Made by a program: the position numbers and the translations under genes
Assembly: GCA_965242975.1 (NCBI GenBank)
Contig: CBDETS010000007.1
Coordinates: 4,464,001 to 4,528,000, forward strand
Reading direction: 5' to 3'
Length of the DNA: 64,000 nt
Origin: JAPPHA01 sp965242975
Lineage (GTDB): Bacteria; Pseudomonadota; Alphaproteobacteria; Rhodobacterales; Rhodobacteraceae
Notes under the pieces: model-generated
Database searches by the model: none
What the model was told of the DNA's origin: nothing
Seen by the model: only the letters and a program-made list of their open reading frames with translations
In this document: one piece after another, positions 35,801 through 44,918 of the stretch
How the letters are laid out: each line of letters starts with the position of its first letter
Position numbering within the stretch: position 1 is the stretch's first letter

Positions 35801-38800
35801 CCGGCACGATCACGGACAACGGCGACACGGCGGCGACGCTCACGGCGAGCGACATCGAGGACACGACGGCGACGCTGACCATCAGCGGCCACACCGACGG
35901 CTGGTGGTACAGGGGAAGGGCGCATTCGTGCACGGAGGTCGCCGCCGGCACGACGGCGGTGAGCATCAGCGGCCTTACGGCCGTAACGAACTACAAGTAC
36001 ACGGCGTACAGCGGCAGCGGGTGCAGCACCAAGCTGGCCGACGTGGAGTTCAAGACCCTTGCGGCGGAGGTAACGCCGACGGTGAGCATTTCCGATGCGG
36101 AGGTCTCCGAGGACGGCGCGCGGGTGTTTTTCCTGGTGTCGCTGTCTCACCCGGTCCGCAAACAGGTGACGGTTGACGTTCACACGTCGGGTGGAACGGC
36201 TACGAGCGGGACGGACTTCGAGGCCGTGTCGCAGACGCTGACCTTTCCTGCGAACAGCAACGGCCGGGTGTCCCTGCCTGTGATTGTGCATGACGACCAA
36301 GAGCCCGAGCCGGACGAGACCTTCACGGTGACGCTGACGAATCCGACGGGCGCGACGCTGGGCGATGCGACGGCGACCGGCACGATCAAGGACGACGGCG
36401 ACACCGCGGCGACGCTCACGGCGAGCGACATCGAGGACACGACGGCGACGCTGACCATCGGCCGCCACACCGACGGCTGGTGGTACCAGGGGAACGCGCA
36501 TTCGTGCACGGCGGTCGCGGCCGGCACGACGGCAGTGAGCATCAGCGGTCTCACAACCGTGACGGACTACGAGTACACGGCGTACAGCGACAGCACCTGC
36601 AGCACGAAATTGGCCAAGGTGAGGTTCCGCACCCTTGCGCCGGAGGGCACGCCCACGGTGAGCGTGTCCGATGCGGAAGTCTCCGAGGATGGCGACTGGA
36701 TGGATTTCGAGGTGTCACTGTCGCAGCCGAGCCGCGAGCAGGTGACGGTTGACGTTCGCACGTCGGGTGGAACGGCCACGAGCGGGACGGACTTCAAGGC
36801 CGTGTCGCAGACGCTGACCTTTCCTGCGAACAGCAGGGGCCGGGTGTCCCTGCCTGTGCTTGTGCATGACGACCAGGAACCCGAGCGTGACGAAACGTTC
36901 ACCCTGACGCTGGCGAATCCGGTGGGCGCGACGCTGGGCGATGCGACGGCGACCGGCACGATCAGGGACGACGGCGACACGCCGGCGTCGCTCACCGCGA
37001 GCGACATCGAGGACACGACGGCGACGCTGACCATCGGCCGCCACACCGACGGCTGGTGGTACCAGGGGAACGCGCATGCATGCACGGCGGTCGCGGCCGA
37101 CACGACCGCGGTGAGCATCAGCGGTCTCACGGCCGTGACGGACTACGAGTACACGGCGTACGGCGACAGCGCGTGCAACACCAAGCTGGCCAATGTGGAG
37201 TTCCGGACCCTTGCGCCGGAGGGCACGCCGACGGTGAGCATTTCCGATGCGGAGGTCTCCGAGGACGGCACGTGGATGCCGTTCCGAGTGTCGCTGTCGC
37301 AGCCGAGCCGCAATTGGGTATCGGTCCAAATTGTCACGTCGGACGGGACAGCCACGGGCGGGACCGACTTCAGGGCCGGCTCGGGGCGGGTGTGGTTTTT
37401 TCCGAACAGCTCGGAGGTTACCTTGCCCGCAAGCGTGATCGTGCATGACGATCAGGAGCCGGAGCCGGACGAAACCTTCACGGTGACGCTGACGAATCCG
37501 CTGGGCGCGACGCTGGGCGATGCGACGGCGACCGGCACGATCCTGGACGACGACTCCGGGGTGACGCTCGCCGTGAGCGACGTCGGGGAGACGGCGGCGA
37601 CGCTGACCATCGGCGGCCACACCGACGGCTGGTGGTACAAGAGGGACGAGTGGCTAGGAAACGTGCATCCCTGCACGGCGGTGACCGCCGGCACGACGGC
37701 AGTGAGCGTCGGCGGTCTCACGGCAGCGAGACCTTACGAGTACACGGCCTTCAGCGACAGCACGTGCGCGACGAGGCTGGCCAAGGTGAGGTTCCGGACC
37801 CTTGCGCCGGAGGGCACGCCGACGGTGAGCGTGTCTGATGCGCAGGGCTCCGAGGACCGCACGTTCATGACGTTCCAGGTGTCGCTGTCTCAGCCGAGCC
37901 GTGAGCGGGTGACGGTCGACGTTCGCACGTCGGGCGAGACTGCCACGAGCGGAACCGACTTCAGCGCCTTGTCGGAAACGCTGACCTTTCCTGCGAACAG
38001 CAGGTACCCGCAGCCGGTAAGCGTGCGTGTGTATGACGACCAGGAGCCCGAGCCGGACGAGACCTTCACGGTGACGTTGACGAACCCGACGGGCGCCACG
38101 CTGGGGGATGCGACGGCGACCGGCACGATCGAGGACGACGGCGACACTGCGGCGACGCTCACGCCGAGCGACATCGAGGACACGACCGCAACGCTGACCA
38201 TCGGCGGCCACACCGACGGCTGGTGGTACAGGGGACGGAGTTCGGGTACCTCGTCGCCGTGGGGAGCCTGCTCAGCCGTCACCGTCGGCACGACGGCAGT
38301 CAGCCTCAGCGGTCTCACGGCAGTAACGACCTACGAGTATTGGGCGTACGGCGACAGCGCGTGCAGCACGAAGCTGGCCAACGCGGAGTTCGACACCCTT
38401 GCGCCGGAGGGCACGCCCACGGTGAGCATATCCGATGCGGAGGCCTCGGAGGACGGCAAGTGGATCCGTTTCGAGGTGTCACTGTCGCAGCCGAGCCGCG
38501 AGGAGGTGTGGGTCCGGTATAAAACGTTGAGCGGGACAGCCACGAGCGGGACAGACTTCCAGGATCAATCGGGCTTGCGGGCGGGTACGGTGCTCTTCGA
38601 TGCAAACAGGCCGCAGATCACCCGTCACGCGAGAGTGAAAGTGTATGACGATCAGGAACCCGAGCCGGACGAGACCTTCACGGTAACGTTGACAAGTGCG
38701 AGGGGCGCCACGCTGGGCGACGCGACAGCGACCGGCACGATCAAGGACGACGGCGACACCGCGTCTAGGCTCACGGCGAGCGACATCGAGGACACGACGG

Positions 38801-41800
38801 CGACGCTGACCATCAGCGACCATACGGAGAGTTGGTGGTACAGGGGCCGGAGCTCGGGAACCTCGTCGCCGTGGGGAGCCTGCACCTCCGTCACCGCCGC
38901 CACGACGGCCATAAGCCTCAGCGGTCTCACGGCAGTTACCAAATACGAGTATTGGGCGTACAGCGACAGCGCGTGCAGCACGAAGCTGGCCAGACTGGAG
39001 TTCCGGACCATTGCGCCGGAGGGTACGCCCACGGTGAGCGTCTCCGATGCGCAGGCCTCCGAGGACGGCACGTGGATGGGGTTCAAGGTATCGCTGTCGC
39101 AGCCGAGCCGCGAGCCGGTGACGATCTGGTATGAGACATCGGACGGGACGGCCACAGGCGGGACCGACTTCCGGGCCAAGGAGGGTGCGAGAGCAGGCCA
39201 GTTGTACTTCAGTGCGAACAGCCCGGAGACTGCCGGGCACGCGTCTGTGCGCGTGCATGACGACCAGGATCTCGAGCCGGACGAGACATTCACGGTGACG
39301 TTGACAAGTGCGACGGGCGCCACGCTGGGCGATGCGACGGCGACCGGCACGATCCTGGACGACGACTCCGGGGTGACGCTCGCGGCGAGCGACATCGAGG
39401 ACACGACGACGACGCTGACCATCGGCGGCCACACCGACGGCTGGTGGTTCAAGGGGAACGCGCATGCATGCACGGCGGTCCCCGCCGGCGCGACGGCCGT
39501 GAGCCTCGCCGGTCTCACGTCAGCGACGTCCTACGACTACCGGGCCTACAGCGACAGCACGTGCAACACAAGACTGGCCAGGGTGGCGTTCCTGACCCTC
39601 GCTGTGGAAGGCGTTACGCCGACGGTGAGCGTGTCCGACGCGGAGGTCTCCGAGAGCGGCGGGCGGATGCAGTTCTGGGTATCGCTGTCGCAGCCGAGCC
39701 GCGCGCCGGTGACGGTCGACGTTCAGACGTCGGACGGGACGGCCACGAGCGGGACGGACTACAGGACCGAAGCGCAGACGCTGACCTTTCCTGCGAACAG
39801 CAGGGAGCGGCAGCTCCTGCCTGTGCTTATACACGACGACCGGGACCCCGAGCCGGACAAGACCTTCACGGTGACGCTGATGAATCCGGTGGGCGCAACA
39901 CTGGGCGACGCGACGGCGACCGGCACGATCACGGACGACGACACGGTGGCGACCGGCGTGACGGTGGTCTCGGACGCAGGGAGCGACGCGACCTACGTGG
40001 CGGGCGATGCCGTGCGGGTGGCGGTGACCTTCGACGAAACGGTGGAAGTCGACACGGATCGCGGCACGCCGCGGCTCAAGCTCGACCTCGGCGGCGACAA
40101 CGGGGCGGGCGAGCGCTGGGCGGCGTATGAGGGCGGGTCGGGCACGAAGACGCTGACCTTCGCCTGGACGGCAGCGGCACCGGACGAATCGGCCGCGGGC
40201 GTTGCGGTGCTCGCGGACATGCTGGAGCTCAACGGCGGAACCATCCGCTCGGCGGCGACGCAGGCCGACGCGGCGCTCGGGCACCCGGGCCTTGACCCCG
40301 ACCCGGCGCACAAGGTGGACGCCGCGCCGCCGGAGCTGCTGCGGGGCGAGATCGACGGGGGGATGGTCACCCTCACCTTCAGCGAGGCGCTGGACCCGGA
40401 CTGGACCGGGGGCGTATTCAAGGTAAAGGTGCGGGTCTCGAAGACGAGTGCCTGGATCATCCAAGCCTCGGGCCCGGTGACGATCGACGGCGAGACGGCG
40501 ACGGTGGGGCTGGGCGCGGGCAACCCGCGGACGCAGGAGGGTCTGAACGGCAACTTGCTTGAATACCTGCGCCGGGCCGATGGTACCGACGGGCCGCTGC
40601 GAGACCTTGCCGGCAACCCGTTGCTGACGCCGCATACGCCGCGTGAGTCCCCCAGCACCGTCGCCGGGTTGCGGTACGTGAGCATCGACCTGGAGAACGT
40701 GACCGGGAAGACCGCCACGGTGACCGGGGCCGAGGTGGTCACGGACGCGGGCCCGGACGGGGTCTACGGCGAGGGCGAGACGGTCGAGGCAGCGGTGACG
40801 TTCGACGCGCCGGTGACGGTCGGGACCGCGGACGGTACGCCGACGCTGGCGCTGATCGCGAACGGCGGCATCCGGCGGGCGGCGTATGTCTCGGGCACAG
40901 GCACGGAACGGCTCGCGTTCGCGTACCGCGTCGTCGAGGCGGACGGGCCGGTGCGGGCGCCGGTGCGGGTGGCTTCGTCGGGGCTGAAGCTCACTGGCGG
41001 TTCGATCGGGTCGGCGGCCGGCAAGCCGGCGTCGCTCGGCTTCGGCGAGGCGCCGGGGGTGACGGCGGTGTCGGTCGAGACGCAGGACGGCGGACGCTGG
41101 GAGGCGGGCGATACGGTCGAGGCGGTGCTCACCTTCGCCGAGCCGGTGACGGTCGAGGGCGCGCCTTCTGTGGGCCTGGTGCTGGAGGGCGCGATCCGGC
41201 GCGCGGTGTACGCCGCCGGCTCGGGGACGGACGCGCTGGCCTTCCGCTACACGCTCGAGCAGGGCGACGGGCCGTGGGCCCGCGCGGCGCTCGCGGGCAA
41301 CAGCCTGCGCCTCGACGGCGGGTCGATCTCGAGCGCGGGCGGCGGTCTCGCTGCGGCGCTCGGGCACGCGGGCGCGTCGGGCGCCGGGGAGGCGGATCCG
41401 CCGGCGGTGACCGGCGTCACGGTGGTCTCGGACGCCGGCAGCGACGCCACCTACAGCCTCGGCGAGCGGATCCGGGTGCGGGTCGCGTTCAGCGAGGCGG
41501 TGGCGGTGACGGGCTCGCCGGGGATCGCGATCGACATGGACCCGGCGGGGTGGGGCGAGAAGCGCGCGGTCTACGAGAGTGGATCCGGCACGGACGCGCT
41601 CATGTTCGTCCACGAGGTGGTGGAGCCGAACCTCTCGAGGCCGGGGATCGCGGTGCTGGCGGATACGCTCATCCTCCACGGCGGCGCGACGATCCGCTCG
41701 GCGGCGACGCAGACGGACGCGCTGCTCGGGCACACGGGGCTCGGCCACGATTCGAACCACAAGGTGGACTGGCGGCTCGCGCCGGTGACGGAGACGTCGT

Positions 41801-44097
41801 CGTCGTCCGGGCCGCCGTCGGTGACCGGGGTGGAGGTGGTCTCGGACGCGGGCAGCGACTCGACCTACCTTCTGGGCGACACCATCCGGGTGCGCCTCGC
41901 CTTCAGCGAGGCGGTGAAGGTGACGGGCTCGCCGACGCTTGCGATCGACATGGACCCGGCGGAATGGGGCACCAAGCGCGCGGCCTACGAGGGCGCGACC
42001 GGCACGGCGGCGCTGGCGCTCACCTTCGCCTGGACGGTGGTGGAGCCGAACTTCTCGACGCAGGGCATTGCGGTGCTCGCGAACTCGCTGGCGCTGAACG
42101 GCGGCACCATCCGCTCGGCGGCGGCGAACGCGAACGCGGCGCTCGCCCACACCGGTCTCGGGCACGATTCCGGGCACAAGGTGGACTGGCGCCCGTCGGT
42201 CTCGGTGGCGGACGCGCGGGCGAACGAGGCCGCGGGCGCAACGGTCGCGTTCCAGGTCTCCCTGAGCCGGGCCTTCACCAACGCGGCGCACCGGGTGACG
42301 GTGGACTACGCCACCGCCGACGGCACGGCGAAGGCGGGCGCGGACTACACCGCGACGAGCGGAACGCTCACCTTCGCCGCGGGCGAGACTTCGAAGACGG
42401 TGAACGTGCCGATCATCGACGACAGCCACGACGAGGGCGAGGAGACGTTCACGCTGAGGCTCTCGAACGCCACGGGCGCGCGGATCGGCGACGGCGAGGC
42501 GACGGGGACGATCGTCAACACGGACCCGATCCCGAAGGCGTGGCTGGCGCGCTTCGGGCGCACGGTGGCCGACCATGTGGTGGACGCGGTAACGGTGCGG
42601 CTGTCGGCGCCGCGCGCGGCCGGGGTCGAGGCGACGCTCGCGGGACATGCGCTGCCGTCGTGGTCGCCGGACGGTGGAACGGTTCCGGGCGCCGTGAACG
42701 GCACCACCGGCGAGGCACTGTACGCGGACGCGGACACCGCCACGTTGCTGCGCCGCTGGATGGCCGGCACCGGGCCGGAGGACGGCCCGGGTCCGGGCTT
42801 CGGCATGTTCGGTGACGACAGCGGCCCGGGCATCGAGACCCGCGCGCTCACGGAACGGGACGTCAGGGCCGGGACCTCCTTCGCCCTGACGACGCGGACC
42901 GGCGGAGCCGGCTTCGCCGCGCTCTGGGGCCGGGGGGCGATCTCGGGCTTCGACGGCCGCGAAAGCGGCCTCACGCTGGACGGGCAGGTGACCACTGGGA
43001 TGATCGGCGCCGACTGGTCCCCGGAACCCGGGGCCGGCCGCTGGACGGCGGGGCTGGTGCTCGGCCGCTCCTCCGGGTCCGGCAGCTACCGCGTGGGGAG
43101 TTGCACCACGCAGGATGCCGGGGACATCCAGGGCGGCTGCGGCGGCACGGTCGCGGCGACGCTCGGGGGCCTCTACCCCTGGGCCGGGGCGGTTCTGGGC
43201 GAGCGCGTGTCGGTCTGGGCGGCGGCCGGTGTCGCTTCGGGCCGGGTGACGGTGACGCCGGACGGGAGCCCGGCACTGACCGCCGGTCTCGGGATGAGCA
43301 TGGGCGCGGCCGGGCTGCGGAGCGAGGTGCTGAAACCATCGGGCGGCGACGGCTTCGCCCTGGCCTTCGAGACCGATGCGCGCGTCACGGCCACGAGGTC
43401 GGACGCCACGCAAGGCCTGGTGGCGTCGCGCGCCCGCGTCTGGCAGGTCCGGGCCGGGATCGAGGGATCGCGGCCCTTCGCGCTCGGCGGCGGCGCGCGC
43501 GCGACCCCGTCCTTCGAGATCGGGCTGCGCCTTGACGGCGGCGATGCGGAGCGCGGCACCGGCGCCGACATGGGCGGCGGTCTCGCCTTCTCGGATCCCG
43601 CGAACGGGATCAGCTTCAGCATGTTGGCCCGCGGTCTCGTGGTCCACAAGGTGTCCGGTTTCCGGGAATGGGGCGCGAGCATGGCCTTCGCCTGGGACCC
43701 GAAACCCGAAACCGATCGGGGCCTGTCGCTGTCGCTGACCCGGAGCTGGGGCGCATCGCCCTCGGGCGGCATGGACGCGCTGTTCGCGCGCGAGACCATG
43801 GCGGGACTTTCGGCCAACGACAACGGGTTCGGCGACACCGGTGACGCCGGCCAGCTGAGCGGCGAGATCGGCTACGGCCTGGGCGTGTTCGGCGACCGGT
43901 TCACCGGCACGGCGAACCTCGGCGTCGGGATCCCGGACGGCGGCGGGCGGGATGTCCGCGTCGGCTGGCACCTGAGCCCGGAGGCCAACGCCGGACTGGA
44001 CATCGATGCCAGTCTCGATGTGACCCGCAGTGAGCCCGCCAACGGCAACGAACCGCCAAGGCATGGCATCGCGCTGACGGGCACGATTCGCTGGTAG
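32827..44097 (+). CDS. giant Calx-beta repeat protein with C-terminal autotransporter-type beta-barrel
   Basis: A 3756-residue surface protein. An N-terminal extension of about 60 residues precedes a signal-like helix (RALGALTAALPLLLGAGGVA-AEG). Then come twelve Calx-beta domains (TVSVSDAE...GDATATGTI) alternating with eleven modules of about 90 residues marked by GWWY, CTAV, GTTAVSISGLT and YTAYSDSACSTKLA. Next are five 'VVSDAGSDATY' bacterial-surface modules, a SwmB-like insert (GGMVTLTFSEALDPDW), a thirteenth Calx-beta domain, and from about residue 3340 a barrel (GTSFALTTRTGGAGFAALWG to a final IRW) ending in Trp like outer-membrane proteins. Calx-beta domains bind Ca2+. Expected role: adhesion or host contact. 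AAAGGCGGGAG precedes the ATG. No frameshift in 11 kb, so it is under selection. Confidence 0.9.
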   Translation: MLNDRGLPSGQYGVGDDRLNGDAAHDRLDGGRATISLNTCPEGRVLASPASFAIPFPSASCGWRRAVRALGALTAALPLLLGAGGVAAEGTLPMVSVSDAEAYEDGRYVHFEVSLSQPSSEQVTVEVATSSGTARSGADFRAEFRTVTFPADSTDPQSVLVSLRNDRTREPDETFTVTLSNPVGATLGDATATGTIRNDDTSATLAANGIGETTATLTIGRNTGGWWYRGGEYALGPLGYSGQAYRILRRNVHPCTAVPAGTTAVSIGGLTSAMSHDYRAYSDSTCSTRLARVKFRTLAPEGTPTVSVSDAEVSEDGARMYFEVSLSQASRQQVTVRVRTSNGTATSGADFRHVSRTLTFPANTRTPMSVRVAVHDDEEPEPDETFTVRLTNPVGATLGDATATGTIRDDGDTAATLTSSEIADTTATLTIAGHTDSWWYKGNAHACTAVAAGTTAVGISALTTVTDYEYTAYSDSACSTRLAKTKFKTLAPAGTPTVSISDAEVVEGGDVAFAVSLSHPSRERVTVEVHTSSGTATNWYDFVGRPETLTFRANSSQITRYARVKALDDEEPEPDETFTATLRVPVGATLGDATATGTIRDDGDTAATLTASDIEDTTATLTIGGHTGGWWYRGGNAHVCTAVAVGTTAVSISGLTTVTDYEFTAYSDSACSTKLAKVDFGTLAPEGTPTVSISDAEASEDGTGMVFKVSLSHPSRKQVFVRTNTSNGTATGTHRDFAPGIDFRHEFPGMGVIFEANSPRTTRSRSVRVYDDQAPEPDETFTVTLSHPSNVILGDATATGTIRDDGDTAATLTASDIEDTTATLTIAGHTGGWWYHGDAHSCTAVAAGTAAVSLAGLTTINGYDYTAYSDSGCQTKLARVKFNTLAPEGTPTVSVSDAAASEDYSSIRFNVSLSHPSREPVTVWYETSGGTATSGTDFTATSYNLELPANSWNRGYAVGVHLLDDQEPEPDETFTLTLTRATGATLGDATATGTITDNGDTAATLTASDIEDTTATLTISGHTDGWWYRGRAHSCTEVAAGTTAVSISGLTAVTNYKYTAYSGSGCSTKLADVEFKTLAAEVTPTVSISDAEVSEDGARVFFLVSLSHPVRKQVTVDVHTSGGTATSGTDFEAVSQTLTFPANSNGRVSLPVIVHDDQEPEPDETFTVTLTNPTGATLGDATATGTIKDDGDTAATLTASDIEDTTATLTIGRHTDGWWYQGNAHSCTAVAAGTTAVSISGLTTVTDYEYTAYSDSTCSTKLAKVRFRTLAPEGTPTVSVSDAEVSEDGDWMDFEVSLSQPSREQVTVDVRTSGGTATSGTDFKAVSQTLTFPANSRGRVSLPVLVHDDQEPERDETFTLTLANPVGATLGDATATGTIRDDGDTPASLTASDIEDTTATLTIGRHTDGWWYQGNAHACTAVAADTTAVSISGLTAVTDYEYTAYGDSACNTKLANVEFRTLAPEGTPTVSISDAEVSEDGTWMPFRVSLSQPSRNWVSVQIVTSDGTATGGTDFRAGSGRVWFFPNSSEVTLPASVIVHDDQEPEPDETFTVTLTNPLGATLGDATATGTILDDDSGVTLAVSDVGETAATLTIGGHTDGWWYKRDEWLGNVHPCTAVTAGTTAVSVGGLTAARPYEYTAFSDSTCATRLAKVRFRTLAPEGTPTVSVSDAQGSEDRTFMTFQVSLSQPSRERVTVDVRTSGETATSGTDFSALSETLTFPANSRYPQPVSVRVYDDQEPEPDETFTVTLTNPTGATLGDATATGTIEDDGDTAATLTPSDIEDTTATLTIGGHTDGWWYRGRSSGTSSPWGACSAVTVGTTAVSLSGLTAVTTYEYWAYGDSACSTKLANAEFDTLAPEGTPTVSISDAEASEDGKWIRFEVSLSQPSREEVWVRYKTLSGTATSGTDFQDQSGLRAGTVLFDANRPQITRHARVKVYDDQEPEPDETFTVTLTSARGATLGDATATGTIKDDGDTASRLTASDIEDTTATLTISDHTESWWYRGRSSGTSSPWGACTSVTAATTAISLSGLTAVTKYEYWAYSDSACSTKLARLEFRTIAPEGTPTVSVSDAQASEDGTWMGFKVSLSQPSREPVTIWYETSDGTATGGTDFRAKEGARAGQLYFSANSPETAGHASVRVHDDQDLEPDETFTVTLTSATGATLGDATATGTILDDDSGVTLAASDIEDTTTTLTIGGHTDGWWFKGNAHACTAVPAGATAVSLAGLTSATSYDYRAYSDSTCNTRLARVAFLTLAVEGVTPTVSVSDAEVSESGGRMQFWVSLSQPSRAPVTVDVQTSDGTATSGTDYRTEAQTLTFPANSRERQLLPVLIHDDRDPEPDKTFTVTLMNPVGATLGDATATGTITDDDTVATGVTVVSDAGSDATYVAGDAVRVAVTFDETVEVDTDRGTPRLKLDLGGDNGAGERWAAYEGGSGTKTLTFAWTAAAPDESAAGVAVLADMLELNGGTIRSAATQADAALGHPGLDPDPAHKVDAAPPELLRGEIDGGMVTLTFSEALDPDWTGGVFKVKVRVSKTSAWIIQASGPVTIDGETATVGLGAGNPRTQEGLNGNLLEYLRRADGTDGPLRDLAGNPLLTPHTPRESPSTVAGLRYVSIDLENVTGKTATVTGAEVVTDAGPDGVYGEGETVEAAVTFDAPVTVGTADGTPTLALIANGGIRRAAYVSGTGTERLAFAYRVVEADGPVRAPVRVASSGLKLTGGSIGSAAGKPASLGFGEAPGVTAVSVETQDGGRWEAGDTVEAVLTFAEPVTVEGAPSVGLVLEGAIRRAVYAAGSGTDALAFRYTLEQGDGPWARAALAGNSLRLDGGSISSAGGGLAAALGHAGASGAGEADPPAVTGVTVVSDAGSDATYSLGERIRVRVAFSEAVAVTGSPGIAIDMDPAGWGEKRAVYESGSGTDALMFVHEVVEPNLSRPGIAVLADTLILHGGATIRSAATQTDALLGHTGLGHDSNHKVDWRLAPVTETSSSSGPPSVTGVEVVSDAGSDSTYLLGDTIRVRLAFSEAVKVTGSPTLAIDMDPAEWGTKRAAYEGATGTAALALTFAWTVVEPNFSTQGIAVLANSLALNGGTIRSAAANANAALAHTGLGHDSGHKVDWRPSVSVADARANEAAGATVAFQVSLSRAFTNAAHRVTVDYATADGTAKAGADYTATSGTLTFAAGETSKTVNVPIIDDSHDEGEETFTLRLSNATGARIGDGEATGTIVNTDPIPKAWLARFGRTVADHVVDAVTVRLSAPRAAGVEATLAGHALPSWSPDGGTVPGAVNGTTGEALYADADTATLLRRWMAGTGPEDGPGPGFGMFGDDSGPGIETRALTERDVRAGTSFALTTRTGGAGFAALWGRGAISGFDGRESGLTLDGQVTTGMIGADWSPEPGAGRWTAGLVLGRSSGSGSYRVGSCTTQDAGDIQGGCGGTVAATLGGLYPWAGAVLGERVSVWAAAGVASGRVTVTPDGSPALTAGLGMSMGAAGLRSEVLKPSGGDGFALAFETDARVTATRSDATQGLVASRARVWQVRAGIEGSRPFALGGGARATPSFEIGLRLDGGDAERGTGADMGGGLAFSDPANGISFSMLARGLVVHKVSGFREWGASMAFAWDPKPETDRGLSLSLTRSWGASPSGGMDALFARETMAGLSANDNGFGDTGDAGQLSGEIGYGLGVFGDRFTGTANLGVGIPDGGGRDVRVGWHLSPEANAGLDIDASLDVTRSEPANGNEPPRHGIALTGTIRW
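33733..39954 (+). repeat. tandem 576-612-bp repeats encoding Calx-beta + WWY/CTAV module pairs
   Basis: The anchor ACGCC(G/C)ACGGTGAGC recurs at 33733, 34309, 34888, 35494, 36073, 36649, 37225, 37816, 38413, 39025 and 39616. Spacings are 576, 579, 606, 579, 576, 576, 591, 597, 612 and 591 bp, all multiples of three. Near-identical stretches (e.g. GCGAGCGACATCGAGGACAC) could recombine and change copy number without losing frame. Confidence 0.93.
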
Positions 44098-44199
44098 GGC
44101 CGGGGTGGTGCGGGCCGGGGCGCCGTTCCGGTTCAGTCCGAAAGCGCCAATCGACGCGGGGGGGCTGATGGTCCTGACGTATCCGGTCGGAATCCGGAT

Positions 44200-44331
44200 T
44201 CAGGGGCCTTGGTCGCGACCGCGCGGCTCGATCGGCAGGATACGCGTCTCTGGATCCGTTGGCCGGTTCAACAACGCGCACCCTGCGGTACCCGCGTCGA
44301 CGATGACATAGTCCCAATCGCCGTCAAGCAT
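44200..44331 (-). pseudogene. GMC oxidoreductase N-terminal remnant
   Basis: A 43-codon frame reads GDWDYVIVDAGTAGCALLNR and PTDPETRILPIEPRGRDQGP then stop. This is the FAD-binding start of GMC (glucose-methanol-choline) oxidoreductases (DYVIVGAGSAGCVLANRLS...RVLLIEAGGRD) with the first Gly of GxGxxG changed to Asp. The rest of the gene is missing, so it is a relic. Confidence 0.7.
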
Positions 44332-44344
44332 GGCGGGCCGCACG

Positions 44345-44908
44345 TCAGATGTAGTGGGACACCTCTTTCTGCGTCGGTCCCACCGAATAGCGCGGACGCG
44401 GGCGCGCTTTGCCCCACCTGTCCTCGTCGAGAGGGTCGAGGTGTAACCGGTGCGCCAGCTCCCGCCCCAGAACGCAGTCGGACAGGACCGCGGTATCACC
44501 CACCGCCCCGGCCGTCCTGACCAGCAGGAACCCGCGCGGCAGAGCGTCCCCGGTGCCGCCGGCGGCCTCGATCAGGTCGGAAGGCAGTCCGACGTCCTTC
44601 AGGGGAATACCGTTGAGGGTCACGCCGCCGACGTGGCCATCGAGATTCCCAAGGCGCCATGCCTGCCGTGCCACGACCACGCACCCATTCGAAAGAACCG
44701 AACCCGGCATGATCAACGCCCCGCCACCGAGTGCCATCACGCAGTAGGCGGGCCACGCCGTGGTGTCACGATCCACCTGCTGCCAGCATTCGTGGGTCAG
44801 GAATCCGAGGGAACGCCTGTTTCCGTCTACCAGCAGGTAATCCACGATGACGTCTGGCGTCGTGACCTGGCCCTCGGGCCCGGCGACATGGGGTTTCAAA
44901 AGAAACAT
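44345..44908 (-). CDS. conserved-looking hypothetical protein
   Basis: 187 residues starting MFLLKPHVAGPEGQVTTPDV after a strong GAGGAGGAG, only 10 bp below the BNR-repeat gene, so the two form an operon. It reads as a beta-rich soluble protein: YLLVDGNRRSLGFLTHECWQ, ALGGGALIMPGSVLSNGCVV and LPRGFLLVRTAGAVGDTAVL. No signal peptide, no membrane helix and no motif that I recognise. Context (BNR-repeat partner and the shared operator) ties it to the catabolic regulon. Confidence 0.65.
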   Translation of the reverse strand: MFLLKPHVAGPEGQVTTPDVIVDYLLVDGNRRSLGFLTHECWQQVDRDTTAWPAYCVMALGGGALIMPGSVLSNGCVVVARQAWRLGNLDGHVGGVTLNGIPLKDVGLPSDLIEAAGGTGDALPRGFLLVRTAGAVGDTAVLSDCVLGRELAHRLHLDPLDEDRWGKARPRPRYSVGPTQKEVSHYI

Positions 44909-44918
44909 CTCCTCCTCC

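Noticed and set aside
33733..39954. Regular repeats as a CRISPR array
   Set aside because: Units are 576-612 bp, in frame and protein-coding; there are no short identical repeats with unique spacers and no cas genes.
39520..44064. A 1514-codon open frame on the minus strand opposite the giant gene
   Set aside because: It is the antisense frame of GC-rich repeats, with Arg/His/Ala-rich low-complexity composition and no motif. The plus strand encodes clear Calx-beta and barrel domains.
44346..44360. A further TAGTGGGACA half site
   Set aside because: It lies inside the 3' end of the 187-residue gene, has no second half site at 11 bp and is far from a start codon.
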